Both the position numbers and the translations under genes were made by a program. From the NCBI RefSeq assembly GCF_019396325.1, contig NZ_JAHKRO010000010.1, positions 1 to 64,000 on the forward strand: a DNA stretch of 64,000 nucleotides, written 5' to 3'. This DNA is from Nonomuraea ceibae (lineage in GTDB: Bacteria; Actinomycetota; Actinomycetes; Streptosporangiales; Streptosporangiaceae). The notes under the pieces are model-generated. The model saw only the letters and a list, made by a program, of their open reading frames with translations, ran no database searches and was not told the DNA's origin. Positions within the stretch are counted from its first letter, which is position 1. Every line of letters starts with the position of its first letter. Positions 40,858 to 49,242 of this stretch are shown here, one piece after another.

Positions 40858-41474
40858 TCCGCCTCCTCATCGTGGACGACCACCCCATCGTCCGCGACGG
40901 CCTGCGCGCGGCCTTCGACGCCGAACCGGACATCGACGTCGCCGGCGAGGCCGCCAACGGCCGCGAAGGACTCGAACGCGCCGCCGCCCTCGACGTGGAC
41001 ATCGTCCTCATGGACCTGCGCATGCCCGAGATGGACGGCGTCAGCGCCATCACCGCCCTGCGCCGCTCCCACCCGCACATCAAGGCCCTCGTCCTGACCA
41101 CCTTCGACGGCGACTCCGACGTCCTGCCCGCCATCGAAGCCGGCGCCACCGGCTACCTCCTCAAGGACGCCCCCACCGACGAGCTCCTGCGCGCCGTCCG
41201 CGCCGCCGCCGCGGGCGAGCCGGTCCTGTCCCCCTCGGTCGCCGGCCGCCTGATGGGCCAGGTACGCCGACCGGCCAAGGCCGCGCTCACCGACCGCGAA
41301 CTCCAGGTCCTCACCCTCGTAGCCGACGGCGCCACCAACCGCCAGGCGGCCGCCAAGCTCTTCATCAGCGAGGCCAGCATCAAGACCCACCTGCTGCACA
41401 TCTACGACAAGCTCGGCGTCCGCGACCGCGCCGCCGCCGTCGGCGAGGGCTACCGCCGCGGCCTGCTCGGCTAG
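40854..41474 (+). CDS. LuxR/NarL-family response regulator
   Basis: A 206-residue regulator. Receiver domain (about 1-120) with acidic pair VDDHP, phospho-acceptor Asp in DIVLMDLRMPEMDG, Thr in VLTTFDGD and Lys in YLLKDAP. LuxR HTH (about 140-200): LTDRELQVLTLVADGATNRQAAAKLFISEASIKTHLLHIYDKLGVRDR. It overlaps the kinase gene by 4 bp. The ABC exporter operon just upstream is the likely target. The stop abuts the convergent hydrolase stop (41475). Confidence 0.93.
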   Translation: MIRLLIVDDHPIVRDGLRAAFDAEPDIDVAGEAANGREGLERAAALDVDIVLMDLRMPEMDGVSAITALRRSHPHIKALVLTTFDGDSDVLPAIEAGATGYLLKDAPTDELLRAVRAAAAGEPVLSPSVAGRLMGQVRRPAKAALTDRELQVLTLVADGATNRQAAAKLFISEASIKTHLLHIYDKLGVRDRAAAVGEGYRRGLLG

Positions 41475-42647
41475 TCAGCCCGCGTCCAGGAAGTCCCGGA
41501 CGACGTGCCGGGCGATCTGGCTGCCGAAACCGCCCCAGACCAGGTCGAACTGGTGGTCCGCGTACGGGATCTCCACGAGTTCGTGCCGCACCCCGGCCTG
41601 GGCGAGGCGGGCGGCGAAGTCCCTGGTGTACCCGGCGGTCTGGAGGATGTCGCGGCCGCCCTGGATCAGCAGCGTCCGCGGCAGCCCGGGCCGGAGGTAC
41701 GTGCTCGGCGACGCGCGCTTCCAGTCCTCGTCGGCCAGCGGCCACGTCTCCTCGGCGAGCTGCCGCCGTACCGTCTCCGACAGCCGGAACGGCGAGGGCA
41801 CCTCGGCGGTCGCGTCCCCCGGCGCGAACCAGGCGATGACTGCGGCCGGTCTCACCTCGGGGACGTCGCAGGACGGCGGCACCTCGGCGGCCGTGGTGTA
41901 GGCGGCGAGCATGGACAGGTAGCCGCCGGCCGACTGGCCCATCAGCGTGATGCGCGCCGGGTCGGCGCCGTACCGCTCGGCGTTGCGCACCACCCACCCG
42001 AGCGCGCACTTGACGTCGCCGGGCGAGGACTTCCAGTCGTACGGCCGGAAGAAGCGGTAGTCCACGTCGAACACGACGTACCCCGAGTCGGCCAGCCAGG
42101 CGTCCCACCGGGGGAACGGGCTCTGCGGCGCGTCCTGCGCCCCGCCGTGCACGTTGACCACGACGGGAAGCCGTCCGGCCCCGGACGCCGCCTCGGGCCG
42201 CCAGACGTCGAGCATCAGGTCCTCGCCCCCGGCGCGGGCGTAGCGGACCGTCTCGTCGGGGCCGCGCCCGGCGGAGGTGGACAACCCGTCGAGGTATCCC
42301 GCCAGGCTGAGCGGCACCCCGTACGCGCGAGCCGTCCCCCACGCGGAGACCGCCGGGAGGAGAGCGGCGACGAGCATCGCCGCGTTGACCACGGCGAGCA
42401 CGACCGCGACTCGGCGTCCGGAGGTCCGTCGTGCGGCGAGCCACGCGAGCACGACGCCCACCACCGCGATCACCGCGAAGACCAGGCTGAACTCCAGCAC
42501 CAGCAGCCCGATCGCCCACAGCTCCAGGCTGGGCATCGGCAGCAGCGCCGTGGCGGCCGCCGGCAACAGGATGACGGCGGCCAGCGCCGCGCCCGCCATC
42601 GCAAGCCGGCGTCCCCACGATCGTCTCTTCTCTCGCCGATCGGCCAT
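41475..42647 (-). CDS. Membrane-anchored alpha/beta hydrolase (BD-FAE/carboxylesterase-like)
   Basis: A 390-residue protein with three N-terminal TM helices (about 15-120) and a C-terminal alpha/beta hydrolase domain. VNVHGGAQ (oxyanion HGG), ITLMGQSAGGYLSM (nucleophile Ser), ILLIQGGRDILQ (Asp region) and PYADHQFDLVWGG (His). The HGG/GxSAGG layout is that of the hormone-sensitive lipase and BD-FAE-like esterases. The TM part may position it at the membrane. It is divergent from the TetR gene at 42730, with a direct repeat between them, so TetR control is likely. Confidence 0.87.
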   Translation of the reverse strand: MADRREKRRSWGRRLAMAGAALAAVILLPAAATALLPMPSLELWAIGLLVLEFSLVFAVIAVVGVVLAWLAARRTSGRRVAVVLAVVNAAMLVAALLPAVSAWGTARAYGVPLSLAGYLDGLSTSAGRGPDETVRYARAGGEDLMLDVWRPEAASGAGRLPVVVNVHGGAQDAPQSPFPRWDAWLADSGYVVFDVDYRFFRPYDWKSSPGDVKCALGWVVRNAERYGADPARITLMGQSAGGYLSMLAAYTTAAEVPPSCDVPEVRPAAVIAWFAPGDATAEVPSPFRLSETVRRQLAEETWPLADEDWKRASPSTYLRPGLPRTLLIQGGRDILQTAGYTRDFAARLAQAGVRHELVEIPYADHQFDLVWGGFGSQIARHVVRDFLDAG

Positions 42648-42670
42648 GCGTGCCTCGCTTCACAGGATCG

Positions 42671-42697
42671 AATACGACTGTATTTAATACGACTGTA
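42671..42697. promoter_or_regulatory. Direct-repeat operator between hydrolase and TetR genes
   Basis: aatacgactgta occurs twice, at 42671-42682 and 42686-42697, with a 15-bp period; each copy has weak internal symmetry (tac-n4-gta). The AT-rich repeat lies in the divergent gap and overlaps likely -10/-35 elements. It is a plausible binding site for the adjacent TetR protein. Confidence 0.55.
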
Positions 42698-42729
42698 CCC
42701 GGAAAGCGGGAATGCGCGACACTGGAGGC

Positions 42730-43353
42730 GTGCCCAAAGTCGTCGATCATGATGAACGCCGTCGCCACGTGACGGCCGCCCTGCTCCGGATCACCGAACG
42801 CGAAGGCCTGGAGGCCGTCAGCGTCCGCACGGTGGCGGCCGAGGCGGGCTGCTCCGTGGGCGCGGTGCAGCGCTACTTCAGCACCAAGGACGAGATGCTG
42901 CACTTCGCCCTGCGCACCGTCGTCGAGGCGGAACGGGAACGCATCCGGCACATCCGCCTGGGACCGGCCGGGATGCCGTTCCCCGACGCCCTGCGCGCCA
43001 CGCTGCTGGAGCTGCTCCCCCTGGACGCCCGGCGCGAGGGCGAGGCGCGCATCTGGGCCGCCTTCTACGCCAGGGCCGCCGTCCACCCGGAGTTCGCCGC
43101 GGTGATCGACGAGCTGAACCGCGAGGCGCGCGGCAACCTGCGCGCCGCCTTCGCGTACGCCGAGTCCGTCGGCGAACTGCGGCCAGGACAGGACCACGAC
43201 GCGCTCGCCCAGCTCGTCCTGACGATCATGGACGGGCTGATGTGGTCCATCCTGATGCGCCCCGGCGGCGTCCACCGGGATCACCTCGCCGCCGTCGACA
43301 CCGCGGTGCGCCTCGTCACCGGCAGCGCGAGCAGCCCGGCGCCGCCGTCCTGA
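42730..43353 (+). CDS. TetR-family transcriptional regulator (BetI-like)
   Basis: A TetR protein of about 207 residues with HTH VDHDERRRHVTAALLRITER then VSVRTVAAEAGCSVGAVQRYFSTKDEMLHFAL, and a BetI-like C-terminal domain (FPDALRATLLELLPLDARREGEARIWAAFYARAAVHPEF). I start at GTG 42730 because homologues begin MPKVVDHDERRR; ATG 42712 is an in-frame alternative with a better-spaced purine run. It likely controls the divergent membrane hydrolase through the direct repeat at 42671-42697. Confidence 0.87.
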   Translation: MPKVVDHDERRRHVTAALLRITEREGLEAVSVRTVAAEAGCSVGAVQRYFSTKDEMLHFALRTVVEAERERIRHIRLGPAGMPFPDALRATLLELLPLDARREGEARIWAAFYARAAVHPEFAAVIDELNREARGNLRAAFAYAESVGELRPGQDHDALAQLVLTIMDGLMWSILMRPGGVHRDHLAAVDTAVRLVTGSASSPAPPS

Positions 43354-43392
43354 AGAGGCCGCCATCGACGCCGCGGGGCGGGTGGGTGTTGG

Positions 43393-43950
43393 ATGGAACG
43401 GATGATCGACACACCGCTGGAAAGGCTCCGCGGCGCCACCCGGCGCGCCCGTGACCTGGCAGGCACGGACGACGCCCCCGCCTTCGACCCGTTCCCCCTG
43501 CTCGAAGCCCTCCACCGCCACGGCGCCCGGGCCGTCGTCATCGGGCAGGTCGCCGGCATCATGCACGGCTCCACCGAACCGACCCGCGACCTGGACCTGC
43601 TCTGGGACGGCGACCCGGCCCACGCCCCCGCCCTGACGGCCGCGCTCGCCGCCGTCGGCGCCCGGCTCATGGACGAGAGCGGCAGGCCCCTGCCGACTCG
43701 CCCGGACTCCCTGCTCCGGCCCAAAACGCAGTTCACCTCGGCCGGGGCCGACGGCGACTGCTGCACCCCGGCGCTGGCCTGGGGCGGCCTCCAGGTCGGG
43801 GACTGCCTCGACCGCGCGGTCGTCGCGGCCGGCCCGGACGGCCTGGTGGTCCGCTACGTCTGCCGGGAGGACCTGATCCGGATGCGTCGCGCGCTGGGCC
43901 GCCCCAAGGATCTGCGCAGGGCCGACGAGCTGGACGCGCTTCCGGGCTGA
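43393..43950 (+). CDS. Nucleotidyltransferase (AbiEii-like) hypothetical protein
   Basis: A 185-residue protein with a minimal nucleotidyltransferase core: LEALHRHGARAVVIGQVAGIMHG then STEPTRDLDLLWDGDPAH (GQ ... DLDL pattern). A C-terminal part (VVRYVCREDLIRMRRALGRPKDLRRADEL) resembles the end of AbiEii/MNT-type domains. AbiEii proteins are toxins when paired with an AbiEi antitoxin; no such partner is next to it, so a solitary role is more likely. ATG 43393 or 43402. Confidence 0.7.
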   Translation: MERMIDTPLERLRGATRRARDLAGTDDAPAFDPFPLLEALHRHGARAVVIGQVAGIMHGSTEPTRDLDLLWDGDPAHAPALTAALAAVGARLMDESGRPLPTRPDSLLRPKTQFTSAGADGDCCTPALAWGGLQVGDCLDRAVVAAGPDGLVVRYVCREDLIRMRRALGRPKDLRRADELDALPG

Positions 43951-44007
43951 CGGGCCCCGCGCGGCCGGGCGGTGACGGGGCCGGGCGTTCTGTGTAGCGT
44001 CACGGTC

Positions 44008-44592
44008 ATGGGGCTGGATCCAGGTCCCCGCGCGGTTCTGGTGCCCGATCTGGGCGACGAACTGGCCGGGGCCGTCGGGCGGCTGGAGCGGCTGTTGCTG
44101 TCCCTGCGGGCCGCTGAGCGAGCCGGGGCGACGCTGCCGGAACCTCTCGCGGACGGCGCGGCGCTGGCCGCGCTACGGCGGTTGTAGCGGGCGGTCGCGC
44201 TCACCCAGGGACGCCGGGCGGTCGAGGCGCGACTGGCCGGGCGGGTCTACGCCTCGTGCGGCCGGATCGAGCACGTGCCGCTGCGCCTGGTCGACGTCGA
44301 CCCGGTCGACGTGGCCACCCTGTCGGCGGCCGCCGCCGCGCTCGGCGCCATCGCGCTGCGCGAGCCCGAGGGCGGCGGCGTGCCGGCGAAAGGCGACCTC
44401 GTGGCGGTGGCCGCGCGGATCAGCGGCCTGCTCGACCTGGCCGACACGGCCGAGTCGATCGTGCTGCGCGAGTATCTGGCCGCCGCCGGGCCGGGCGGCG
44501 ACGTCGTGCTCACCTCGGCCGTGGAGGAGGCGTACCGGATCACGGCGGCCCGGATCGACACGATGTGGCCCCGGGGCCATTCGCTCACCTGA
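44008..44592 (+). pseudogene. Hypothetical gene interrupted by an in-frame amber codon
   Basis: From ATG 44008 (MGLDPGPRAVLVPDLGDELA) the frame runs 59 codons to a TAG at 44185-44187, then continues open in the same frame for 134 codons to a stop at 44592 (AVEARLAGRVYASCGRIEHV ... GLLDLADTAESIVLREYLAA). Coding character is similar on both sides and no internal ribosome site is obvious, so it looks like one gene of about 194 codons with a single nonsense mutation or sequence error. No known domain is recognised. Confidence 0.6.
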
Positions 44593-44752
44593 TACCGAGA
44601 CCGCTCGGGGCAAAAGCAGCAATGGCGGCGTTCGCCGGTCGGCACTGATTAGCGTTTTCTCATTTCAGTTAGCCAAATCAACGCCAGGGGCAGACCGAAT
44701 ACGGCGGCCGCCTCCCGACATTCGTCCCCTCCCGCGAGCGAAGGACACTGCT

Positions 44753-45706
44753 GTGCAATTCGATTTCGCCATGGCATTCGGCGCTTTTGCGGTGGCCTTG
44801 ATGATCGGGCTCACCGGTATGGGAGGGGGCGCGCTGATGACGCCGATGCTCGTGACGTTCTTCGGCGTGTCACCCATGGCGGCGGTCTCCAGTGACCTGG
44901 TGGCCGCCGCGGTGATGAAGCCGGTCGGCAGCGCGGTGCACTACCGCCGGGGGACCATCGACCTGCGGCTGGTGGCCTGGCTGTGCGCGGGCTCGGTGCC
45001 CGCCGCGTTCGGCGGCGTGCTGGTCGCGAGGGCTCTGGGGGACGGCGAGCGCGTTCACGACGTGATCGAGATCGCCATGGCGGCGGCGCTGCTGATCGCC
45101 GCCGCCACGCTGGCGCACCGCAGCTACGGGGCCGCGCTCGACAAGGCCGGCCGCAGCAGCGGCGCAGCGCCCGCCGGGCACCGTGCCCGGAGCACCGCTC
45201 CGCTCCGGGTGCGGCCTGTCCCCACCGCCGCCGTCGGCGCGCTCGGCGGGCTCGTCGTCGGCATCACGTCGGTGGGCTCCGGCTCGCTGATCATCGTCGC
45301 GCTCGTGGCGCTCTACCCGATGCTCAAGGCCAACCAGCTGGTCGGCACCGACCTGCTGCAGGCCGTGCCGCTGGTGATCTCCGCCGCGATCGGACACCTG
45401 CTGTTCGGTGACTTCAGGCTGGAGATCACCACGGCGCTGCTGGCCGGCTCCCTTCCCGGCATCTACCTCGGGGCGCGCATCTCCTCACGCGCCCCCGCCG
45501 GGCCGCTGCGCCTGCTTCTGACCTTCCTGCTGCTGGCCTCCGCCGCGAAGATGTCCGGCCTCGGCCCGGCCGCCGTGACCGCGGTCGTCCTGGCGGCCGT
45601 CGCCGCCACGCTGGCCGTATGGCTGGTGATCCATCGCCGGTACGGCGTGCCGCTCCGGAGGCGGGCGGCCGAGGAGCGGGACGCCGTGGAGAGCTCGTCG
45701 GCCTGA
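44753..45706 (+). CDS. Sulfite exporter TauE/SafE-family transporter
   Basis: A 317-residue membrane protein with about 8-9 helices in two repeats. Family signatures are GLTGMGGGALMTPMLVTFFGVSP (N-repeat) and GLVVGITSVGSGSLIIVALVALYP then NQLVGTDLLQAVPLV (C-repeat). TauE/SafE proteins move sulphur-containing or other organic anions. The central basic loop (GRSSGAAPAGHRARSTAPLRV) is cytoplasmic. GTG start at 44753, with gaagga upstream. The last 222 bp are overlapped on the opposite strand by the DUF202 frame described next. Confidence 0.9.
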   Translation: MQFDFAMAFGAFAVALMIGLTGMGGGALMTPMLVTFFGVSPMAAVSSDLVAAAVMKPVGSAVHYRRGTIDLRLVAWLCAGSVPAAFGGVLVARALGDGERVHDVIEIAMAAALLIAAATLAHRSYGAALDKAGRSSGAAPAGHRARSTAPLRVRPVPTAAVGALGGLVVGITSVGSGSLIIVALVALYPMLKANQLVGTDLLQAVPLVISAAIGHLLFGDFRLEITTALLAGSLPGIYLGARISSRAPAGPLRLLLTFLLLASAAKMSGLGPAAVTAVVLAAVAATLAVWLVIHRRYGVPLRRRAAEERDAVESSSA

Positions 45707-46123
45707 CGGCGCCGGGGCGGATCGCGGCTGACGATCGTGGCCGGGCTGGACGACGCCGGCACCGCGATACGTCGAGTGCGTGGGCCTGACCGGCGGCTGC
45801 TGCCCGCCCGGGTTGACCGCCAGCAGCATCCCGGCCACGCCCACCAGAGTGACCAGCACGGTCAGCGGCTTCAGCGGGCGGCGCCCGCGAGCGGGCCGCC
45901 GTCCGGCGGAGTACGCCACGCGGCCGAGGGTCCACGCCAGAACGCCGGCGGCCAGGGCCACCACGCCCAGCAGGGGAGCCGCCTTGAGCAGGGTGACGCA
46001 CAACGCGATCAACGACATGCCGGTGCGGATCCAGGCCAGGTGGGTGCGTTCGCGCGCCAGACCCGGGTCCGGTTCCGGTTCCGAGGCATCGGTCCCGCCG
46101 TCACGGGGAGCGGAACCTGCCAT
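45485..46123 (-). CDS. DUF202-domain membrane protein with probable run-on C-terminus
   Basis: The N-terminal ~110 residues are a DUF202 domain: ARERTHLAWIRTGMSLIALCVTLLKAAPLLGVVALAAGVLAWTLGRVAYSAGRR and a last helix PLTVLVTLVGVAGMLLAVNPGG. Beyond that, the frame continues for about 100 residues without membrane or domain features, the last ~74 codons lying antisense to the TauE gene. A normal DUF202 protein would have ended near 45780, so the natural stop may have been lost or a frameshift is present. It is translationally close to the next DUF202 gene (1-bp gap). Confidence 0.6.
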   Translation of the reverse strand: MAGSAPRDGGTDASEPEPDPGLARERTHLAWIRTGMSLIALCVTLLKAAPLLGVVALAAGVLAWTLGRVAYSAGRRPARGRRPLKPLTVLVTLVGVAGMLLAVNPGGQQPPVRPTHSTYRGAGVVQPGHDRQPRSAPAPSGRRALHGVPLLGRPPPERHAVPAMDHQPYGQRGGDGRQDDRGHGGRAEAGHLRGGGQQQEGQKQAQRPGGGA

Positions 46124-46124
46124 G

Positions 46125-46508
46125 TCAGCCCTGCCTCAGCGCGAGGACGCCGGCGGCCACCGCCACGCACATGAGGACGAGGACCAGGATCCGGGGCAGG
46201 GGCGAGCTCGGCAGCGGGCGGCCGTGGCGCAGCGCGCGCTGGTTGCGGCGCCACTCCAGGTACGCGCCGCCCGGCAGGAGGGCGCCGAGAAGGATCAGGG
46301 GAAGCGCCAGCAGCCGCCGGCCCCCCGGTAACCCGGCGAACGGCGGCAGTAGCTGCACGATCGCGAGGCCCGCGACGACCAGGGCGAGCGCGGTCCGGTT
46401 CCACGCCAGCATCGTGCGTTCGTTGGCGAAGGTGAAGCGCACATCGGGCTCCGAACCGCCCGTGCCCTCTCCTCCGGTGGGAGGCTGACCAGAATCACGA
46501 TTCTCCAC
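46125..46508 (-). CDS. DUF202 (YidH-like) membrane protein
   Basis: A 127-residue membrane protein of the YidH/DUF202 family: FTFANERTMLAWNRTALALVVAGLAIVQLLPPFAG, then LLALPLILLGALLPGGAYLEWRRNQRAL and a last helix ILVLVLMCVAVAAGVLAL. Three helices with the conserved NERTxLAWNRT head. Function is unknown. It is the first gene of a two-gene DUF202 pair, as often seen, and its start ATG 46508 follows a stretch rich in A/T. Confidence 0.87.
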   Translation of the reverse strand: MENRDSGQPPTGGEGTGGSEPDVRFTFANERTMLAWNRTALALVVAGLAIVQLLPPFAGLPGGRRLLALPLILLGALLPGGAYLEWRRNQRALRHGRPLPSSPLPRILVLVLMCVAVAAGVLALRQG

Positions 46509-46565
46509 GTAATCAGACGATAACTCTCCGATGTCTTTTGTAAAGTGCCTTCCTCGCCGCGGTGG

Positions 46566-47180
46566 TCATCCCGCACCCGCCGAGCGCGGCGCCGCCCCGT
46601 AGAGCGCATGGTCGACCAGGCGCTCGACGATCGACTCGTCGAAGGGCACCCGGAGCACGAGCAGCCGGTGGTAGCAGGCGCCCCACAGCTGGTCCACGAT
46701 GACGTCCAGGTCCGCGTCCTCGCGCAGCTGACCGTCCCGCTGCGCGATGCGCAGCCGTTCCCGGGCGAGCTCGCGCCGGGGCAGCGCGTAACTCTCCGAC
46801 CACGCCTGGGCGAGGCTCGCGTCCATCTGGGCCGCGCCGACGAGCTCGGACACGGGCTTCTCCGCCCCTTCGTCCTTCAGCCACCGGACGAACGCGCCGA
46901 GCTGGGTGATCAGGTCGGCGCGCACGTCCCCGGTGTCGGGGAAGTCCAGCGTCCGCCGGCTATGGGCGAAGTACGCCTCGGCCGCGAGCGCGCCCGGCGA
47001 CGGCCACCACTTGTACAGGGTCGTCTTGCTCGATCCCGCCTCCATCGCCACGCGGTCGAACGTGACCGCCTGCATGCCGTCTCGCAGCAGGATGCGCCCG
47101 GCCGCCGTGAGCACCGCGGCGCGCACCTCCGCGGCGGGGCGGCGGCCTCGGCCGCGTCGGTCGGCAACGCTCTCGGACAT
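46566..47180 (-). CDS. TetR-family transcriptional regulator
   Basis: A 204-residue TetR protein. HTH VRAAVLTAAGRILLRDGMQAVTFDRVAMEAGSSKTTLYKWWPSPGALAAEA, then a TetR_C-type ligand domain (LGAFVRWLKDEGAEKPVSELVGAAQMDASLAQAWSESY). The ATG at 47180 has ggag 5 bp upstream. Divergent from an SDR gene at 47268, with inverted repeats (47231-47245) between them; it probably represses the SDR-sugar-dehydrogenase operon and itself. Confidence 0.92.
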   Translation of the reverse strand: MSESVADRRGRGRRPAAEVRAAVLTAAGRILLRDGMQAVTFDRVAMEAGSSKTTLYKWWPSPGALAAEAYFAHSRRTLDFPDTGDVRADLITQLGAFVRWLKDEGAEKPVSELVGAAQMDASLAQAWSESYALPRRELARERLRIAQRDGQLREDADLDVIVDQLWGACYHRLLVLRVPFDESIVERLVDHALYGAAPRSAGAG

Positions 47181-47230
47181 CGTCACTCCACTTATGGACT
47201 ATCTGTTCATTTCGGTGCTACCGTCATATG

Positions 47231-47245
47231 TGAACAACTCGTTCA
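47231..47245. promoter_or_regulatory. TetR operator between TetR and SDR genes
   Basis: Arms tgaac and gttca with 5-bp spacer aactc, in the 87-bp divergent gap. A tgttca element near 47205 pairs with the same tgaaca, giving a possible second, overlapping site. Confidence 0.55.
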
Positions 47246-47267
47246 TATCCTAGCGAAGGCGCATGAC

Positions 47268-48005
47268 ATGGTGAACAGCACAGAGCGCGTCGCGCTCGTC
47301 ACCGGCGGATCCGGCGGCATCGGCAGGGTGAGCGCGGAGCGCCTGGCCGCCGACGGCTTCGCCGTCGTGGTGCACTACGCGGGCAGCAGGGACCGCGCCG
47401 AGGAGACGGCGAAGGCGGTCACCCGCGCCGGGGGCCGCGCGGCCGTCGCCGGTGGGGACGTGGCGGACGAGAACGCGATGACCGCGGTGTTCGACGTCGC
47501 GGATCGCGAGTTCGGCGGACTCGACGTCGTCGTCCACACCGCGGGCATCATGCCGCTCGCACCCGTGGCCCAGATGGATCTCGACACCTTCGACCGCGTC
47601 CAGCGCACCAATGTTCGCGGGACGTTCGTCGTCGACCAGCTCGCCGCCCGCCGCCTGCGCGACGGGGGCGCGATCATCAACTTCTCCACGTCGGTCACCC
47701 GGCTGCAGATCCCGGGCTACGGCGCCTACGCCGCGTCCAAGGGAGCCGTCGAGGCGCTGACGCTGATCCTCGCGCGCGAGCTGCGCGGCCGGGACATCAC
47801 GGTCAACGCCGTCGCGCCCGGCCCCACCGCGACGCCGCTGTTCTTCGAGGGCAAGAGCCAGGAGACGATCGACCGGATCGCCTCCATGAACCCGATGGGC
47901 CGGCTCGGCGCACCGGAGGACGTCGCGGAGGCCGTCGCCTTCCTCGCGGGGCCCGCGCGCTGGGTGAACGGCCAGGTTCTCCATGTCAACGGCGGCGCGG
48001 CTTGA
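47268..48005 (+). CDS. SDR-family oxidoreductase (3-oxoacyl-ACP reductase-like)
   Basis: A 245-residue classical SDR. Cofactor motif [12 protein letters not shown] (NNAG-equivalent), catalytic Ser in INFSTSVTR, and an intact YAASK ([14 protein letters not shown]), with [13 protein letters not shown] and [11 protein letters not shown] at the C-terminus. Substrate unknown; FabG/glucose dehydrogenase-like. ATG 47268. It is divergent from a TetR gene, and its stop overlaps the TTG start of the PQQ-type sugar dehydrogenase by 4 bp (TTGA), so the two are co-translated. Confidence 0.92.
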   Translation: MVNSTERVALVTGGSGGIGRVSAERLAADGFAVVVHYAGSRDRAEETAKAVTRAGGRAAVAGGDVADENAMTAVFDVADREFGGLDVVVHTAGIMPLAPVAQMDLDTFDRVQRTNVRGTFVVDQLAARRLRDGGAIINFSTSVTRLQIPGYGAYAASKGAVEALTLILARELRGRDITVNAVAPGPTATPLFFEGKSQETIDRIASMNPMGRLGAPEDVAEAVAFLAGPARWVNGQVLHVNGGAA

Positions 48006-49201
48006 CCACGAAACGGCCGGTGACCCGACGTTCACGATCACGCGCGGCGGCCGTCGCGGCCTCGCTCGCCGTCGCGCTGAGCGGGTGTTCGGGCCCGCCC
48101 GACGAGCCGGTGACCGCGCCCTCCCCGCCCGGGCCCTCCCCGTCCGCGCCCTCCCCGTCCGTGTCCTCCCCGTCCGCGCCCCCGGGCACCGCACCGGCCG
48201 GTCCGGTCGCGACCCTCGGTGAGCCGGTCGAGCTGACGACGGGGCTGGAGGCCCCCTGGGGGCTCGCCTTCCTGCCCGACGGGTCGGCGCTCGTCTCGGA
48301 GCGGATCTCCGGCGAGATCGTCCGCATCCCCGCGAAGGGCGGCGACCCGCGTACGGTCGGCGTCGTCCCCGGTGTGCACGTGAGCTCGGAAGGCGGGCTG
48401 CTCGGCATCGCCGTCTCCCCCCGGTTCGCGACCGACCGCACCGTCTACGCCTCCGCCTCCGGGCAGGACCAGAACCGCATCGTCGCGCTCACCATCGCCG
48501 GCGACCACGGCTCCCTCTCCGTCGACCGGGTGCTGCTCGACGGCATCCGGACCGCCGACCGGCACCACGGCGGCCGCATCGCCGTCGGGCCGGACGGGCA
48601 CCTGTGGATCGGCACGGGTGACGCCTTCGAGCCCGGGAACGCCGCCGCCGACGACTCGCTCAACGGCAAGATCCTGCGCATCGCGGTCGACGGCTCCGTA
48701 CCCGAGGACAATCCCGGCTCGTCGCCGATCTACTCCAGCGGCCACCGCAACGTCCAGGGCATCGCGTTCGGGCCCGACGGCACCCCGTACGCGTCGGAGC
48801 TCGGTCATCGCACCTGGGACGAGGTGAACGTCCTTCGCGCGGGCGCGGACTACGGCTGGCCGGAGACCGAGGGGATCGCCGGGTCCACCGGGCAGGCTCC
48901 GATCGCCACGATCCACCCCGACGAGGCGAGCCCTTCCGGCGTCGCGTACGCCGAGGGGTCGCTGTGGATCGGCGCGCTGGGCGGCCGGCGACTCTGGCAG
49001 CTTCCCGTCGAGGGCGGCGCCGCGACGGCCGAGCCGATCGACCACTTCGCCGGCGAGTACGGGCGGATCCGCACCGTCGAGGTGGCCCCCGACGGAGCCC
49101 TCTGGCTCGTCACGTCGAACACCGACCGCGCCACCTGGGGCGGCACCGCCCCGCGCCCGGGCGACGACCGCATCCTCCGCGTCGAGGTGCGCGAACCCTG
49201 A
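48002..49201 (+). CDS. Lipoprotein PQQ-dependent sugar dehydrogenase
   Basis: A 399-residue exported lipoprotein with lipobox VALSGCSG. A Pro/Ser-rich linker ([14 protein letters not shown]) precedes a six-bladed propeller of the soluble aldose dehydrogenase (GSDH) type: [64 protein letters not shown] and [19 protein letters not shown]. These carry PQQ/calcium contact positions (HGG, WGT/GTGD, GHRN-Q). Located on the outer membrane face, it would oxidise aldoses. TTG 48002 overlaps the SDR stop by 4 bp; GTG 48020 is an alternative start. Confidence 0.9.
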   Translation: MTTKRPVTRRSRSRAAAVAASLAVALSGCSGPPDEPVTAPSPPGPSPSAPSPSVSSPSAPPGTAPAGPVATLGEPVELTTGLEAPWGLAFLPDGSALVSERISGEIVRIPAKGGDPRTVGVVPGVHVSSEGGLLGIAVSPRFATDRTVYASASGQDQNRIVALTIAGDHGSLSVDRVLLDGIRTADRHHGGRIAVGPDGHLWIGTGDAFEPGNAAADDSLNGKILRIAVDGSVPEDNPGSSPIYSSGHRNVQGIAFGPDGTPYASELGHRTWDEVNVLRAGADYGWPETEGIAGSTGQAPIATIHPDEASPSGVAYAEGSLWIGALGGRRLWQLPVEGGAATAEPIDHFAGEYGRIRTVEVAPDGALWLVTSNTDRATWGGTAPRPGDDRILRVEVREP

Positions 49202-49242
49202 TCGAGCCGACGCCACCCGGGCCGATCCGGTGCGCGCGGTCC

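Noticed and set aside
37956..41474. Very long plus-strand frame (over 1,100 codons) through the permease and kinase genes
   Set aside because: It is the shifted frame of real genes until it reaches the response regulator, where it becomes the true frame; Pro/Arg/His repeats, no domains before that.
43393..43950. Possible toxin of an AbiEii toxin-antitoxin pair
   Set aside because: No AbiEi-like antitoxin gene is adjacent; the fold alone does not support a toxin system.
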